A stretch of 15,570 bases of DNA from contig DHAA01000005.1 of the NCBI GenBank assembly GCA_002397275.1, forward strand, positions 1 through 15,570. The letters run 5' to 3'. The notes under the pieces were generated by a model that ran no database searches, was not told the DNA's origin, and saw only the letters and a program-made list of their open reading frames with translations. Below, piece after piece: positions 7,042 to 15,327 of this stretch; within the stretch, counting starts at the first letter, position 1; each line of letters begins with the position of its first letter. A program made the translations under genes and the position numbers. Source of the DNA: Thermacetogenium sp. UBA4966. GTDB lineage: Bacteria; Bacillota; DSM-12270; Thermacetogeniales; Thermacetogeniaceae.

Positions 7042-7760
7042 TTTTTCCGGCAATTGATCTCAGGAAAGGCAGATGTGTGCGGCTGACTCAGGGCCGTGCG
7101 CAGGATGAAATTGTTTATGATCAAGATCCTGTCTCTGTGGCACAACGCCGGCGTCAGGAGGGGGCGGAATGGCTGCACCTGGTGGACCTGGACGGCGCTT
7201 TTGCCGGCGAACCGCGCCAGTTGACTGTGGTCAGGGAGATCGTAAAAAATACGGGTCTACCCTCTCAGCTGGGAGGGGGGATCAGAAGCCTTGAGCAGAT
7301 GCGGGCAGCCTTCAAAGCAGGTGTGGAGAGGGTGATCCTGGGAACCGTGGCGGTCACCGAGCCGGATCTGGTGCGGCAGGCCTGCGCTGCTTTCGGCAGA
7401 GAACGGATTGTGGTAGGACTTGATGCCCGAGACGGCTTGGTGGCGGTTAAAGGATGGCGGAACCTTTCAGCGAGACACTACCTGGATGTGGCGCGGCAAA
7501 TAAAGGAACTCGGCTGCAGCCGAGTCGTGTTTACCGATACAAGTAAAGACGGTATGCTCACAGGGCCGAATATTCAGGCGACAGAGAAGCTTGCTGTAGA
7601 AACAGAATTAAGGGTGATCGCCTCCGGCGGCGTGAGCTCTCTTGCGGATATCCATGCCCTGAAGGCTTTAGAACATATCGGAGTTGAGGGTGTTATTGTA
7701 GGGAAGGCGCTCTATGAAGGGAAATTTACCCTTGAAGAGGCGATTGCGGCAGCAAAATAG
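7035..7760 (+). CDS. hisA: Phosphoribosylformimino-AICAR-phosphate isomerase HisA
   Basis: HisA is a TIM-barrel isomerase that opens the ribose of ProFAR to PRFAR, the substrate of HisF. The 241 residues hold the two catalytic aspartates expected for the family: D8 in FPAIDLRKG and D130 in VVGLDARDG. Phosphate-binding glycine loops are at LGGGIRS and ASGGVSS, and FTDTSKDGMLTGPN is a family signature. The ATG overlaps the hisB stop by seven bases (ATGCTGA), so the two are likely coupled. A trp-his bifunctional PriA is a less likely alternative, since the motifs and the his operon context favour plain HisA. Confidence 0.96.
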   Translation: MLIFPAIDLRKGRCVRLTQGRAQDEIVYDQDPVSVAQRRRQEGAEWLHLVDLDGAFAGEPRQLTVVREIVKNTGLPSQLGGGIRSLEQMRAAFKAGVERVILGTVAVTEPDLVRQACAAFGRERIVVGLDARDGLVAVKGWRNLSARHYLDVARQIKELGCSRVVFTDTSKDGMLTGPNIQATEKLAVETELRVIASGGVSSLADIHALKALEHIGVEGVIVGKALYEGKFTLEEAIAAAK

Positions 7761-7770
7761 GGGGTGTGTT

Positions 7771-8526
7771 ATGCGTACCAAGCGAATAATTCCTTGCCTT
7801 GATGTCAAGGGCGGACGGGTTGTCAAGGGTGTAAAGTTCCGCGACCTGAGGGATGCCGGGGACCCCGTAGCGATGGCTGCGGAGTATGAGGCGGCAGGCG
7901 CGGATGAGCTGGTTTTTTTGGATATCACCGCCACGATCGAGGGGCGGAAAACAAGGATAGAGTTGGTCAGGCGGGTTGCCGAACAGGTTTCCATTCCCTT
8001 TACCGTAGGTGGGGGGATTAGTACCCTGGAGGATATCAGTGAACTGCTGGGCGCGGGCGCGGACAAGATCGGGATCAGTTCGGCTGCTGTGGAAACCCCG
8101 GGTTTCATTGACGAAGCCTCGCGGAAATTAGGGGCGGATCGTCTGGTAGCGGCGATCGATGCCTGCGGAGATGGAGGCGGCTGGGAGGTGCTTACCCATG
8201 GAGGAACAAAAAGGACAGGGATTGATGCTGTTACATGGGCCAGGGAGATGGAAAAGAGGGGAGCGGGGGAGATCCTTTTGACTAGTTTTGACCGTGACGG
8301 CGCCAGGGATGGTTATGATCTGGAACTAACCAGAGCTGTGAGCGAGGCGGCGAAGATTCCGGTGGTCGCCTCAGGGGGAGCGGGGAGCCTTCTCCACCTT
8401 TACCAGGGGCTGACTGAGGGGAAAGCCGACGCCGTGCTGGCGGCCTCTATTTTCCACTATGGGGAATACACGATCAGAGAAGCAAAGGAATACCTGGCGG
8501 AGAGAGGAGTGCCGGTCAGGCCATGA
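7771..8526 (+). CDS. hisF: Imidazole glycerol phosphate synthase cyclase subunit HisF
   Basis: HisF closes the imidazole ring from PRFAR and ammonia, releasing AICAR. The start at 7771 (MRTKRIIPCLDVKGGRVVKG) has GGGGTG just upstream and gives the standard 251 residues; an upstream in-frame ATG would run into the end of hisA. Catalytic aspartates D11 and D130 (VAAIDACGD) are in place, as are TVGGGIS, FDRDGARDGYD and the C-terminal GEYTIREAK. HisF normally forms a tunnel-linked heterodimer with the glutaminase HisH, whose gene is not in this window. Without a partner HisF can use free ammonia in vitro. The stop overlaps the hisIE start (ATGA). Confidence 0.97.
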   Translation: MRTKRIIPCLDVKGGRVVKGVKFRDLRDAGDPVAMAAEYEAAGADELVFLDITATIEGRKTRIELVRRVAEQVSIPFTVGGGISTLEDISELLGAGADKIGISSAAVETPGFIDEASRKLGADRLVAAIDACGDGGGWEVLTHGGTKRTGIDAVTWAREMEKRGAGEILLTSFDRDGARDGYDLELTRAVSEAAKIPVVASGGAGSLLHLYQGLTEGKADAVLAASIFHYGEYTIREAKEYLAERGVPVRP

Positions 8527-9182
8527 AACAACGCCCGGTTTTTACCGAAAGCAAGGAGACGGAAGAGTTTATCAATAGTGTGAAATTTGATGCCGCCGGC
8601 CTGGTACCGGCAGTTGTGCAAGATGTGCTCAACAGCGAGGTTTTAATGGTGGCCTGGATGAATCGGGAGTCCCTCAGACGCACTCTGGAGAGCGGCCGTA
8701 CATGGTTTTACAGCAGAAGCAGGCAGGCTCTCTGGCTGAAGGGGGAGACCAGCGGCAACTACCAGTATGTGAGAGAGATGCGCCTGGATTGTGACGGCGA
8801 TACCCTGCTGCTCAAGGTTGAACAGCTGGGAGCAGCTTGCCATGAGGGCACGAGGTCATGTTTTTCGCGAGTTGTAGGCGGCTCTGCCGAAGAGGGCCGG
8901 GCCGCGGGTATCATAGCCGAGTTGTACAGCCTTATCCTGGAGCGCTGGAAAACACAGCCGCAAGGATCTTATACGGCGAAGCTCTTCCAGGGAGGAAGGG
9001 GCAGAATCGCTCAGAAGGTCGGGGAAGAGGCGGTGGAGACGGTTGTCGCCGCCATGCAGGACAGCCATGGCGATCTTGTGGAGGAAACCGCGGACCTGAT
9101 CTATCACCTGCTGGTGCTCTTGGTGGACTGCGGTGTGAGCACCGGGGAGATTTGTGAAAAATTAGCGGAACGGCGGCGGTAG
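8523..9182 (+). CDS. hisIE: Bifunctional phosphoribosyl-AMP cyclohydrolase / phosphoribosyl-ATP pyrophosphatase HisIE
   Basis: This 219-residue fusion carries steps two and three of the pathway. The HisI part (about 24-118) shows VLMVAWMN, the WFYSRSR segment, and the metal site residues in LDCDGDT (C90, D91, D93) with C106 and C113 in GAACHEGTRSC. The HisE part (about 134-218) is a MazG-like helical domain with KVGEEAVE (165-172) and EETADLIYHLL (187-197), the acidic residues that hold magnesium. HisE releases pyrophosphate from PR-ATP, and HisI opens the adenine ring. The ATG overlaps the hisF stop. The fusion is common in bacteria. It is the last his gene, and pcrA begins right after its stop. 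Confidence 0.97.
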   Translation: MKQRPVFTESKETEEFINSVKFDAAGLVPAVVQDVLNSEVLMVAWMNRESLRRTLESGRTWFYSRSRQALWLKGETSGNYQYVREMRLDCDGDTLLLKVEQLGAACHEGTRSCFSRVVGGSAEEGRAAGIIAELYSLILERWKTQPQGSYTAKLFQGGRGRIAQKVGEEAVETVVAAMQDSHGDLVEETADLIYHLLVLLVDCGVSTGEICEKLAERRR

Positions 9183-11381
9183 ATGATGGGAATAGACTTA
9201 GAGAGGGAATTGAATCCACAGCAGTTGGCAGCGGTGAGGCAGACTGAGGGACCGGTGATCATCTTTGCCGGGGCCGGGAGCGGAAAGACGCGCGTATTAA
9301 CTTACCGCATTGCCCATCTGTTAGATATAGGAGTGTCTCCCTTTCGCGTGATGGCGGTTACTTTTACCAACCGCGCCGCTGCCGAAATGCGGGAGAGAGT
9401 GCTGCGTTTGGTCGGGAGAGACGCCCGTGATCTGTGGGTCAGCACCTTTCACTCCATGGCAGTGCGTATCCTGAGGAGAGAGGCGCGTTTCATTCCCTAT
9501 GACAGCAGCTTTATTATTTATGATGACGCCGACCAGATGACGGTTATGAAACACTGTATCCAGGAACTGCGGCTTGATGACCGAAAATTCCGGCCGCGCG
9601 GCGTTCTGGCGGAGATCAGCGGCTTTAAGAATGAGCTGGTCACGCCGAAGCAATGCCAGGAATTGGCTTCAAGTGTACGGGAGGATGGCGTCGCCGGGCT
9701 GTACTCCCTCTACCAGGAGAAACTGCTGCGGCAAAACGCCATGGACTTCGATGACCTTCTGATGCAGGTTGTTGAGCTTTTCCGTGCAGAGCCTACAGTC
9801 CTGGAGCGCTATCAGGATCGCTTTCAATACATTATGGTGGACGAGTATCAGGATACCAACCATGCTCAGTATGTACTGGTGCGCCAGTTGGCAGGTGGGC
9901 GCCGCAATATCTGTGTGGTGGGTGACGACGACCAGTCGATCTACGGGTGGCGGGGCGCGGATATCAGAAATATCCTCACCTTTGAAAAGGACTACCCAGA
10001 GGTAAAGGTGATTAAACTGGAGCAGAACTACAGGTCTACCCAGTGCATACTGGCTGTGGCCAACGCCCTTATCTCGCATAACAGGGGGAGAAAGCCCAAA
10101 GAACTGTGGACATCGAACGGCGTCGGGGATCCTGTTTCTTGTTACCAGTCCTGTGATGAAAAAGATGAGGCCATGTTTGTGACCTCGGAAATCCGCGAAC
10201 TGGTTAACCGAGAAGAGGCTTCTTATCGTGACTGCGCCGTCTTTTACCGAACTCATGCCCAGTCCAGGGCCCTTGAAGAAGAATTCATACGTTCCGGGAT
10301 CCCCTATCGCATTTACGGGGGGGTGCGGTTTTATGAGCGCAGAGAGATCAAGGATATATTGGCTTATCTGCGGCTTGTGGCTAACCCCGCGGATGAGGTG
10401 TCCCTGCGCCGGGTGATCAATGTGCCGCGGCGGGGGATCGGAGAGACGACGATCGCCCGGGCGGAAGAAGCGGCTTCCCGGGAGGGCAAGAGCCTGGCTT
10501 ATCTTCTGGAGCATGCGGAGAGGATACCTGATCTGGGTAAACGCGCTCAAGAGGCATTGAAGAATTTTTTTCAGATGGTGAATACGTGGAGAAAACTGGA
10601 GAGCGGGGTCAATGTAGCCGGCCTGGCGGAGAGAATACTGGAGGATACAGGATACCTCTCTATCCTGGAGGCTGACGATACGGCGGAAGCGGAAACACGC
10701 CTGGAAAACCTGAAGGAGTTTCTGGGTGTTGCCGAGCGGTATGATTGTTCAGATATGGATAGCTCTCTGGATGGTTTCCTGGAGGAGCTTGCTTTAGTAA
10801 CCGATATCGACAATTACGAGCCCGGCGAGAATGCCGTGGTTTTGATGACGATCCACGGCGCCAAGGGGATGGAGTTTCCGGTAGTTTTTATCACCGGCCT
10901 GGAGGAGGGGATCTTCCCTCATGCCCATGCTCTGATGGAGCAAGATGATGTGGAGGAAGAGCGCCGCCTCTGTTATGTGGGGATTACCAGAGCCCGGGAG
11001 AAGCTTTATTTTTCCTGGGCGATTCGCCGTTTTATTTACGGAAACAGCGAACCCAAAGGACCATCCCGCTTCCTGGAGGAGATTCCGCCTGAATACCTCT
11101 GTCCGGCGTTCTGCAGACGGGGGGGTGGTAGAGATACTGATAAAAAAGGGCATACTGTACAGGAGAGTTCAGCCGGGAACAAGGAAGCAGCGGCGGCGAC
11201 GGCTGCCGCTGCCGCGGATGCTTTCAGGGTAGGTGATAAGGTGGAACATAAGAAGTTCGGGCGCGGGGTTGTGATGGAAACCAAATTTGGCCCCGGCGGA
11301 GATCTGGAAATCTATGTATCCTTTGAAAGCGCGGGGTTCAAGCACTTGATGGCCAAGTACGCGCCTTTAAAGAAAGCGTAA
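9183..11381 (+). CDS. pcrA: ATP-dependent DNA helicase PcrA (UvrD family)
   Basis: PcrA is the 3'-5' superfamily 1A helicase of Gram-positives, used in repair, plasmid rolling-circle replication and clearing of transcription-replication conflicts. The 732-residue length is typical. Motifs in order: Q motif LNPQQLAAV (10-18), Walker A AGAGSGKT (29-36), MAVTFTNRAAAEMRERV, STFHSMAVRIL, Walker B VDEYQDTN (219-226), GDDDQSIYGWRGAD (247-260), LEQNYRST, GGVRFYERREIKDILAYLR, TIHGAKGMEFPVVFITG and CYVGITRAREKLY. After the core comes an Ala-rich linker and a C-terminal Tudor-like domain (FRVGDKVEHKKFGRGVV), which in PcrA binds RNA polymerase. The ATG directly follows the hisIE stop and has only a weak ribosome binding site, so coupled translation is likely; a second ATG is at 9186. 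Confidence 0.97.
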   Translation: MMGIDLERELNPQQLAAVRQTEGPVIIFAGAGSGKTRVLTYRIAHLLDIGVSPFRVMAVTFTNRAAAEMRERVLRLVGRDARDLWVSTFHSMAVRILRREARFIPYDSSFIIYDDADQMTVMKHCIQELRLDDRKFRPRGVLAEISGFKNELVTPKQCQELASSVREDGVAGLYSLYQEKLLRQNAMDFDDLLMQVVELFRAEPTVLERYQDRFQYIMVDEYQDTNHAQYVLVRQLAGGRRNICVVGDDDQSIYGWRGADIRNILTFEKDYPEVKVIKLEQNYRSTQCILAVANALISHNRGRKPKELWTSNGVGDPVSCYQSCDEKDEAMFVTSEIRELVNREEASYRDCAVFYRTHAQSRALEEEFIRSGIPYRIYGGVRFYERREIKDILAYLRLVANPADEVSLRRVINVPRRGIGETTIARAEEAASREGKSLAYLLEHAERIPDLGKRAQEALKNFFQMVNTWRKLESGVNVAGLAERILEDTGYLSILEADDTAEAETRLENLKEFLGVAERYDCSDMDSSLDGFLEELALVTDIDNYEPGENAVVLMTIHGAKGMEFPVVFITGLEEGIFPHAHALMEQDDVEEERRLCYVGITRAREKLYFSWAIRRFIYGNSEPKGPSRFLEEIPPEYLCPAFCRRGGGRDTDKKGHTVQESSAGNKEAAAATAAAAADAFRVGDKVEHKKFGRGVVMETKFGPGGDLEIYVSFESAGFKHLMAKYAPLKKA

Positions 11382-11560
11382 GATGGTGGTTGATCGGAGT
11401 TATTGCTTGACATTGACGAGGGGTGGCAAACAGCAGCCGGAGCGAAACAGGATGTTGATCCGGGCGACTATGCGCTCTGGATGGCATCATAGGCGCCGGG
11501 CCAAAATAGCGGCAGATGATTTTGTTCTCTGATGCTCTGACTCTGTGGTTATGTTGTTAT

Positions 11561-11569
11561 AAGGAGTGG
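11561..11569 (+). promoter_or_regulatory. Ribosome binding site for the TTG start of the pyrophosphatase gene
   Basis: AAGGAGTGG lies 4 bases before a TTG at 11574. The product from this TTG begins with the conserved metal-binding segment just a few residues in, as in relatives, and there is no upstream ATG in frame with such a site. This supports the non-ATG start. Confidence 0.65.
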
Positions 11570-11573
11570 AAGC

Positions 11574-12905
11574 TTGGAAAGGAAAATCTGGGTGCTGGGG
11601 CACCGTAATCCGGATACAGATTCTATTTGCTCGGCAATAGCCTATGCTGCTTTAAAGAAGGCATTGGGGAAAAACGCCGTCCCCGGGCGTTTGGGAACGC
11701 TGAACAGAGAAACCGCTTATGTCTTGGACTGTTTTGGTGTAGAGGCGCCTGCTTTGGTTGCCGATGTTTATCCCCGGGTGACAGATATGCTGCGCAGAGA
11801 GATTCCAGACTGTAGTCCAGAGACAACACTGCAGGAAGCGGGACGGCTGATGCGGGACATAGGGATCAAAACTCTTCCTGTTGTGGATGGGCAGAGACGA
11901 TTGAAAGGGCTGCTGACTACCGGTGACCTGGCACACTATCTACTGGTGGAACTTGGGTTAGAGACGGTTACGGGGGGTTTCCGAACTCGGGAGATCTTAG
12001 ATACTGCCGTTTCTGTACTAATGAAAACAGAAGGTATTATTTCTTTTCAGGACGACGACATGGTTGATCAGGTGAAAAAAGTGATGTTGGAGACCAGGTA
12101 CCGTAATTATCCGGTTGTCGATGAGCATAACCGCCTGCTGGGGTTGGTAGCTCGCTACGATCTGCTTGCTTTAAAAAGAAAGCCGTTGATCCTTGTCGAC
12201 CACAATGAACGGTCTCAATCGGTAGCGGGTATTGAACAGGCAGAGATTTTGGAAATCATTGATCATCACCGTTTGGGGGATGTGCAGACTGGAGAGCCTC
12301 TTTTCTTTCGTTGTGAACCGGTGGGCAGCACCTGTACCATAATCGGTTCGATTTATAAACAGCAAGGGATTGAGCCTTCTCCCGAGATAGCGGGCTTGCT
12401 TTGCGCCGGAATTCTTTCAGATACTGTGCTTTTTAAGTCCCCTACCTGTACCGCTAGAGATCGCCAGATGGCGGCTATGCTCAAGGGAAGGGCGGCCGTT
12501 GAACTGGAATCTTTTGGCCGGGCAATGTTTCGCGCCGGTTCCGCCCTGGCTGATCGGCCGGCCCGGGAACTACTCCAGGAAGATTTTAAAGAATTCCAGA
12601 TAGGGGATTTGAGGATAGGAGTGGGCCAAGTAGAGGCCCTGGGGATCGATGGCCTGGTGGATGTCAAGCGATCACTTTTGTGTGAAATGAATGATTGGGT
12701 GGAGAAGCAGGGATATGATCTGGTTTTAATGATGCTGACCGACATCATCCAGGAAGGGACGGAGATTCTCGTAGCAGGAGAGGATAGTTTTGTGAGCGAG
12801 GCTTTTGGCCAAAAGGTAACGGACGGTTTTCTTTTCCTGCCGGGGGTTATGTCGCGCAAAAAACAGATCATCCCGCAGTTGGCTCGCCGGGCAATGTTAA
12901 AATAA
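11574..12905 (+). CDS. Manganese-dependent inorganic pyrophosphatase, family II, with CBS domains
   Basis: This DHH-family enzyme hydrolyses pyrophosphate to phosphate in the cytoplasm. Its 443 residues show the N-terminal metal motif GHRNPDTDSICSA (H10, D14, D16), two CBS domains (about 73-125 and 145-200) inserted after the first part of the DHH domain, then LVDHNE (D209, H210), IIDHHRLG (230-232), GILSDT (D283) and a DHHA2 domain ending with the substrate motif SRKKQ (427-431). In such enzymes the CBS pair binds adenine nucleotides and tunes activity. Many clostridial relatives (about 550 residues) also carry a DRTGG domain between the CBS units; there is no room for it here. The start is TTG. 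HisG and HisE, LigA and biosynthesis in general would feed it pyrophosphate. Confidence 0.93.
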   Translation: MERKIWVLGHRNPDTDSICSAIAYAALKKALGKNAVPGRLGTLNRETAYVLDCFGVEAPALVADVYPRVTDMLRREIPDCSPETTLQEAGRLMRDIGIKTLPVVDGQRRLKGLLTTGDLAHYLLVELGLETVTGGFRTREILDTAVSVLMKTEGIISFQDDDMVDQVKKVMLETRYRNYPVVDEHNRLLGLVARYDLLALKRKPLILVDHNERSQSVAGIEQAEILEIIDHHRLGDVQTGEPLFFRCEPVGSTCTIIGSIYKQQGIEPSPEIAGLLCAGILSDTVLFKSPTCTARDRQMAAMLKGRAAVELESFGRAMFRAGSALADRPARELLQEDFKEFQIGDLRIGVGQVEALGIDGLVDVKRSLLCEMNDWVEKQGYDLVLMMLTDIIQEGTEILVAGEDSFVSEAFGQKVTDGFLFLPGVMSRKKQIIPQLARRAMLK

Positions 12906-12940
12906 ATGAAGCTAAGACAGTCTTGAGCGGAGGAGTTTAG

Positions 12941-14947
12941 ATGCCTTCATTCAGTGAAGCGGAGCAAAGGGTGAAAGTTCTGCGCTCCGAGATTAGAAAA
13001 CATGATTACCGTTATTATGTGTTGGATGATCCCCTCGTCACCGACGAGGAATATGATTCCCTGGTCAGGGAACTGGAGGGGCTGGAGAGAGAATTCCCTG
13101 AGTTGGTCACGCCGGATTCGCCGACGCGGCAAGTGGGGGGCGCTCCTCTGGAGCAGTTCCGCTCGCTGAGGCACACCGTTCGTTTGCTCAGCCTGGCCAA
13201 CGCTTTTGAGCCTGGTGAGCTGCGGGATTTTGACCGCCGTGTGCGGCAGCTTTCCGATGTGGACTTAGATTATATTGTAGAGCCAAAAATCGATGGACTG
13301 TCGGTTGCGCTTACCTACAGGGACGGAAAATTTGTGCAGGGAGCGACGCGCGGGAATGGGGTTATCGGTGAGGATATCACAGAAAACCTGCGCGCTGTGC
13401 GCTTGCTGCCGCTGCTGCTTCCCAGGGCTCTGCCGCTGCTGGTGGTAAGAGGAGAGGCGTTTATGCCCAAAAAAGCCTTTGAGCGGCTCAATAAGGAGCG
13501 AGCCCTGCGGGGTGAGCCTCTTTTTGCCAATCCCAGAAATGCGGCTGCGGGATCGCTGCGTCAATTGGATCCCAGAGTTACTGCCGGCCGTACCCTGGGG
13601 GTTTTTTGCTACCAGGTGCTGGAGTGTGAGGGTCTGCAGATCGATACCCAGCAGGAGGCGCTGCAGATATTGCGGGAATTGGGGTTTTCTGTACAGGAAG
13701 CTGGCGAGCACTGCCGGAATATCGAGGAAGTGATCGCTTTTTGCTCTCGCTGGATTGAAAAAAGACATCGCTTAAACTACGAAATCGACGGCATGGTGGT
13801 CAAGGTCAATCCACTTTACCTTCATGATATACTGGGCAACACTGCCAAAAGCCCGCGCTGGGCGATCGCTTTTAAATTTCCCGCGGAACAGGTGGTGACC
13901 AGAGTAAAGGATATTTTTGTACGGGTGGGGAGAACAGGGGTGCTTACCCCCACAGCTGTCCTGGAACCTGTACAGGTCGCCGGTGTTACCGTATCCCGGG
14001 CGACACTCCATAATGAGGATATGATCAGGCAAAAGGATGTGCGTATCGGGGATCATGTGGTGATCCGGCGAGCCGGGGATGTGATTCCCGAGGTGGTGCG
14101 TGTGCTCCCGGAGCGGCGCAGAGGTGATGAGAAAGCCTTTCAGATGCCGGAGCGCTGCCCGATCTGCGGCGGCCAAGTCCTCCGCCAGGAAGGGGAGGCG
14201 GCGCTGCGCTGTACCGGAATCGCTTGCCCTGCCCAATTGAAGGAACTGATTCTCCACTTTGTCTCCAGGGAAGCGATGGATATAGAGGGAATAGGCCCCG
14301 CGCTGGTAATACAGCTGGTGGACAGGGGGCTGGTCAAAGATTCCGCGGACCTTTTTTCCCTGAGCAGGGAGGACTTAGAGGGATTGGAGCGCATGGGGGA
14401 AAAATCTGCGGATAACATCCTTGCCGCTATACAAAGAAGCAAAGAGAGAGGCCCGGCGCCGCTTATCTTCTCGCTGGGGATCCGCCATGTAGGCATCAGG
14501 GCGGCGGAGGTTTTGGCTGAGCGTTTCGGCTCTCTGGAAGCGCTGGCCGGCGCCGGCGTTGAAGAACTTACTGCAATTCCCGAAATCGGCCCTAAAATAG
14601 CTGAGAGCATCGTCGCCTTTTTTCAGCAGGGACAGACGCTGCTGGTACTGGATAAGCTAAAAAAGGCCGGGGTGAAGATGGAGCAGGAAACTGCGACAAG
14701 GGGAGAAGCACTCCCCTGGAGCGGAAAGGTTTTCGTCCTTACGGGAACCCTCCCCAATCTGACGCGCAAAGAAGCGGAAGAGATGATCAAAGAACAGGGC
14801 GGCAAAATAACCTCCGGCGTGAGCGGAAAAACAGATTACGTTTTGGCGGGATCCGAACCCGGTCAGAAGTACGATAAAGCTCGAGAACTAGGAATACCTA
14901 TTATTACGGAAGAGGATCTGCTGCAGATGAGCAACACACCCCCTTAA
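12941..14947 (+). CDS. ligA: NAD-dependent DNA ligase LigA
   Basis: LigA seals nicks during replication and repair, using NAD as the adenylate donor. The 668 residues are full length. Domains in order: Ia with HDYRYYVLDD (21-30, NMN binding); nucleotidyltransferase with the catalytic Lys116 in EPKIDGLSVAL, TRGNG and GEAFMP, and IDGMVVKVN (282-290); OB fold from about 318; a four-Cys zinc finger (C406, C409, C424, C429); helix-hairpin-helix repeats (about 440-580); and a C-terminal BRCT domain (591-666) with GKVFVLTGTL and GKTDYVLAG. The ATG has GGAGGAG about 6 bases upstream. It lies 35 bases after the pyrophosphatase stop. gatC, often found after ligA in related genomes, is not present; a long non-coding region follows. 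Confidence 0.98.
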   Translation: MPSFSEAEQRVKVLRSEIRKHDYRYYVLDDPLVTDEEYDSLVRELEGLEREFPELVTPDSPTRQVGGAPLEQFRSLRHTVRLLSLANAFEPGELRDFDRRVRQLSDVDLDYIVEPKIDGLSVALTYRDGKFVQGATRGNGVIGEDITENLRAVRLLPLLLPRALPLLVVRGEAFMPKKAFERLNKERALRGEPLFANPRNAAAGSLRQLDPRVTAGRTLGVFCYQVLECEGLQIDTQQEALQILRELGFSVQEAGEHCRNIEEVIAFCSRWIEKRHRLNYEIDGMVVKVNPLYLHDILGNTAKSPRWAIAFKFPAEQVVTRVKDIFVRVGRTGVLTPTAVLEPVQVAGVTVSRATLHNEDMIRQKDVRIGDHVVIRRAGDVIPEVVRVLPERRRGDEKAFQMPERCPICGGQVLRQEGEAALRCTGIACPAQLKELILHFVSREAMDIEGIGPALVIQLVDRGLVKDSADLFSLSREDLEGLERMGEKSADNILAAIQRSKERGPAPLIFSLGIRHVGIRAAEVLAERFGSLEALAGAGVEELTAIPEIGPKIAESIVAFFQQGQTLLVLDKLKKAGVKMEQETATRGEALPWSGKVFVLTGTLPNLTRKEAEEMIKEQGGKITSGVSGKTDYVLAGSEPGQKYDKARELGIPIITEEDLLQMSNTPP

Positions 14948-15097
14948 TCACACGGAAGATCTCCTCAATATTTTGGATTACGGCGTACCCGTTTTATTCG
15001 TTATCTTTCCCGCCTGCTCTTTTTCACCCGCTGGGCAAAAAAGTTAAAAATGCCTGATCGTGTCGAAATGTTTTGACGAAAAACTATTGCCCTGATC

Positions 15098-15118
15098 AAA
15101 ATACTATGTTAGTATTTT
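15098..15118. repeat. Perfect 9-bp AT-rich inverted repeat
   Basis: AAAATACTA (15098-15106) and TAGTATTTT (15110-15118) are exact reverse complements around a TGT centre. Such a dyad could be an operator for a dimeric regulator, or a weak hairpin ending ligA transcription, since the right arm ends in four T bases. The sequence alone does not decide between these. Confidence 0.5.
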
Positions 15119-15259
15119 AATTGAAGCAAATAATTCCATATTCCACAGATTGAAGATATCATTCGAACAATTGCCATCCCAACTAATTCATACCTGTATT
15201 TCTGCAATCCAAACAAAAAACATCTATGAATTTAGAACCTGTTTCTTCGGAGAGGACAT

Positions 15260-15299
15260 ATTTGCAAGAGGTGACGGAACCAACACCTGCACCGCAAAT
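15260..15299. repeat. Two-part hairpin upstream of the riboswitch
   Basis: ATTTGC (15260-15265) pairs with GCAAAT (15294-15299), and inside it AGGTG (15269-15273) pairs with CACCT (15284-15288), with an uneven internal loop. No T run follows, so it is not a normal terminator. It lies 28 bases before the P1 stem of the riboswitch and could be part of the same leader or of an operator. Confidence 0.4.
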
Positions 15300-15327
15300 C
15301 AGAATTTAATAAAATGAACCGAATACA

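Larger units (their letters stand above)
14948..15327 (+). other. Non-coding spacer between ligA and the cobalamin riboswitch
   Basis: About 380 bases without a believable gene on either strand. It is clearly richer in A and T than the flanking coding DNA, most of all at 15060-15240. It holds a perfect 9-bp inverted repeat (15098-15118) and a two-part hairpin (15260-15299), listed separately. No hairpin followed by a T run is visible after ligA, so the end of the ligA transcript is not clear. TTGCCA (15171-15176) with TGTATT 18 bases later (15195-15200), and a TAAAAT (15310-15315) placed well for a start just before the aptamer, are weak promoter candidates for the riboswitch transcript. Confidence 0.6.

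Noticed and set aside
7714..7770. Upstream in-frame ATG for hisF
   Set aside because: It would overlap the end of hisA by 47 bases and add 19 residues before the conserved MRTKRIIPCLD start.
9669..10550. Long open frame on the minus strand
   Set aside because: It lies wholly inside pcrA, whose + strand frame shows all helicase motifs; the minus frame has no recognisable domain.
11407..11435. Consensus TTGACA as a promoter for the pyrophosphatase and ligA genes
   Set aside because: No acceptable -10 box lies 16-18 bases downstream; the region is GC-rich at that distance.
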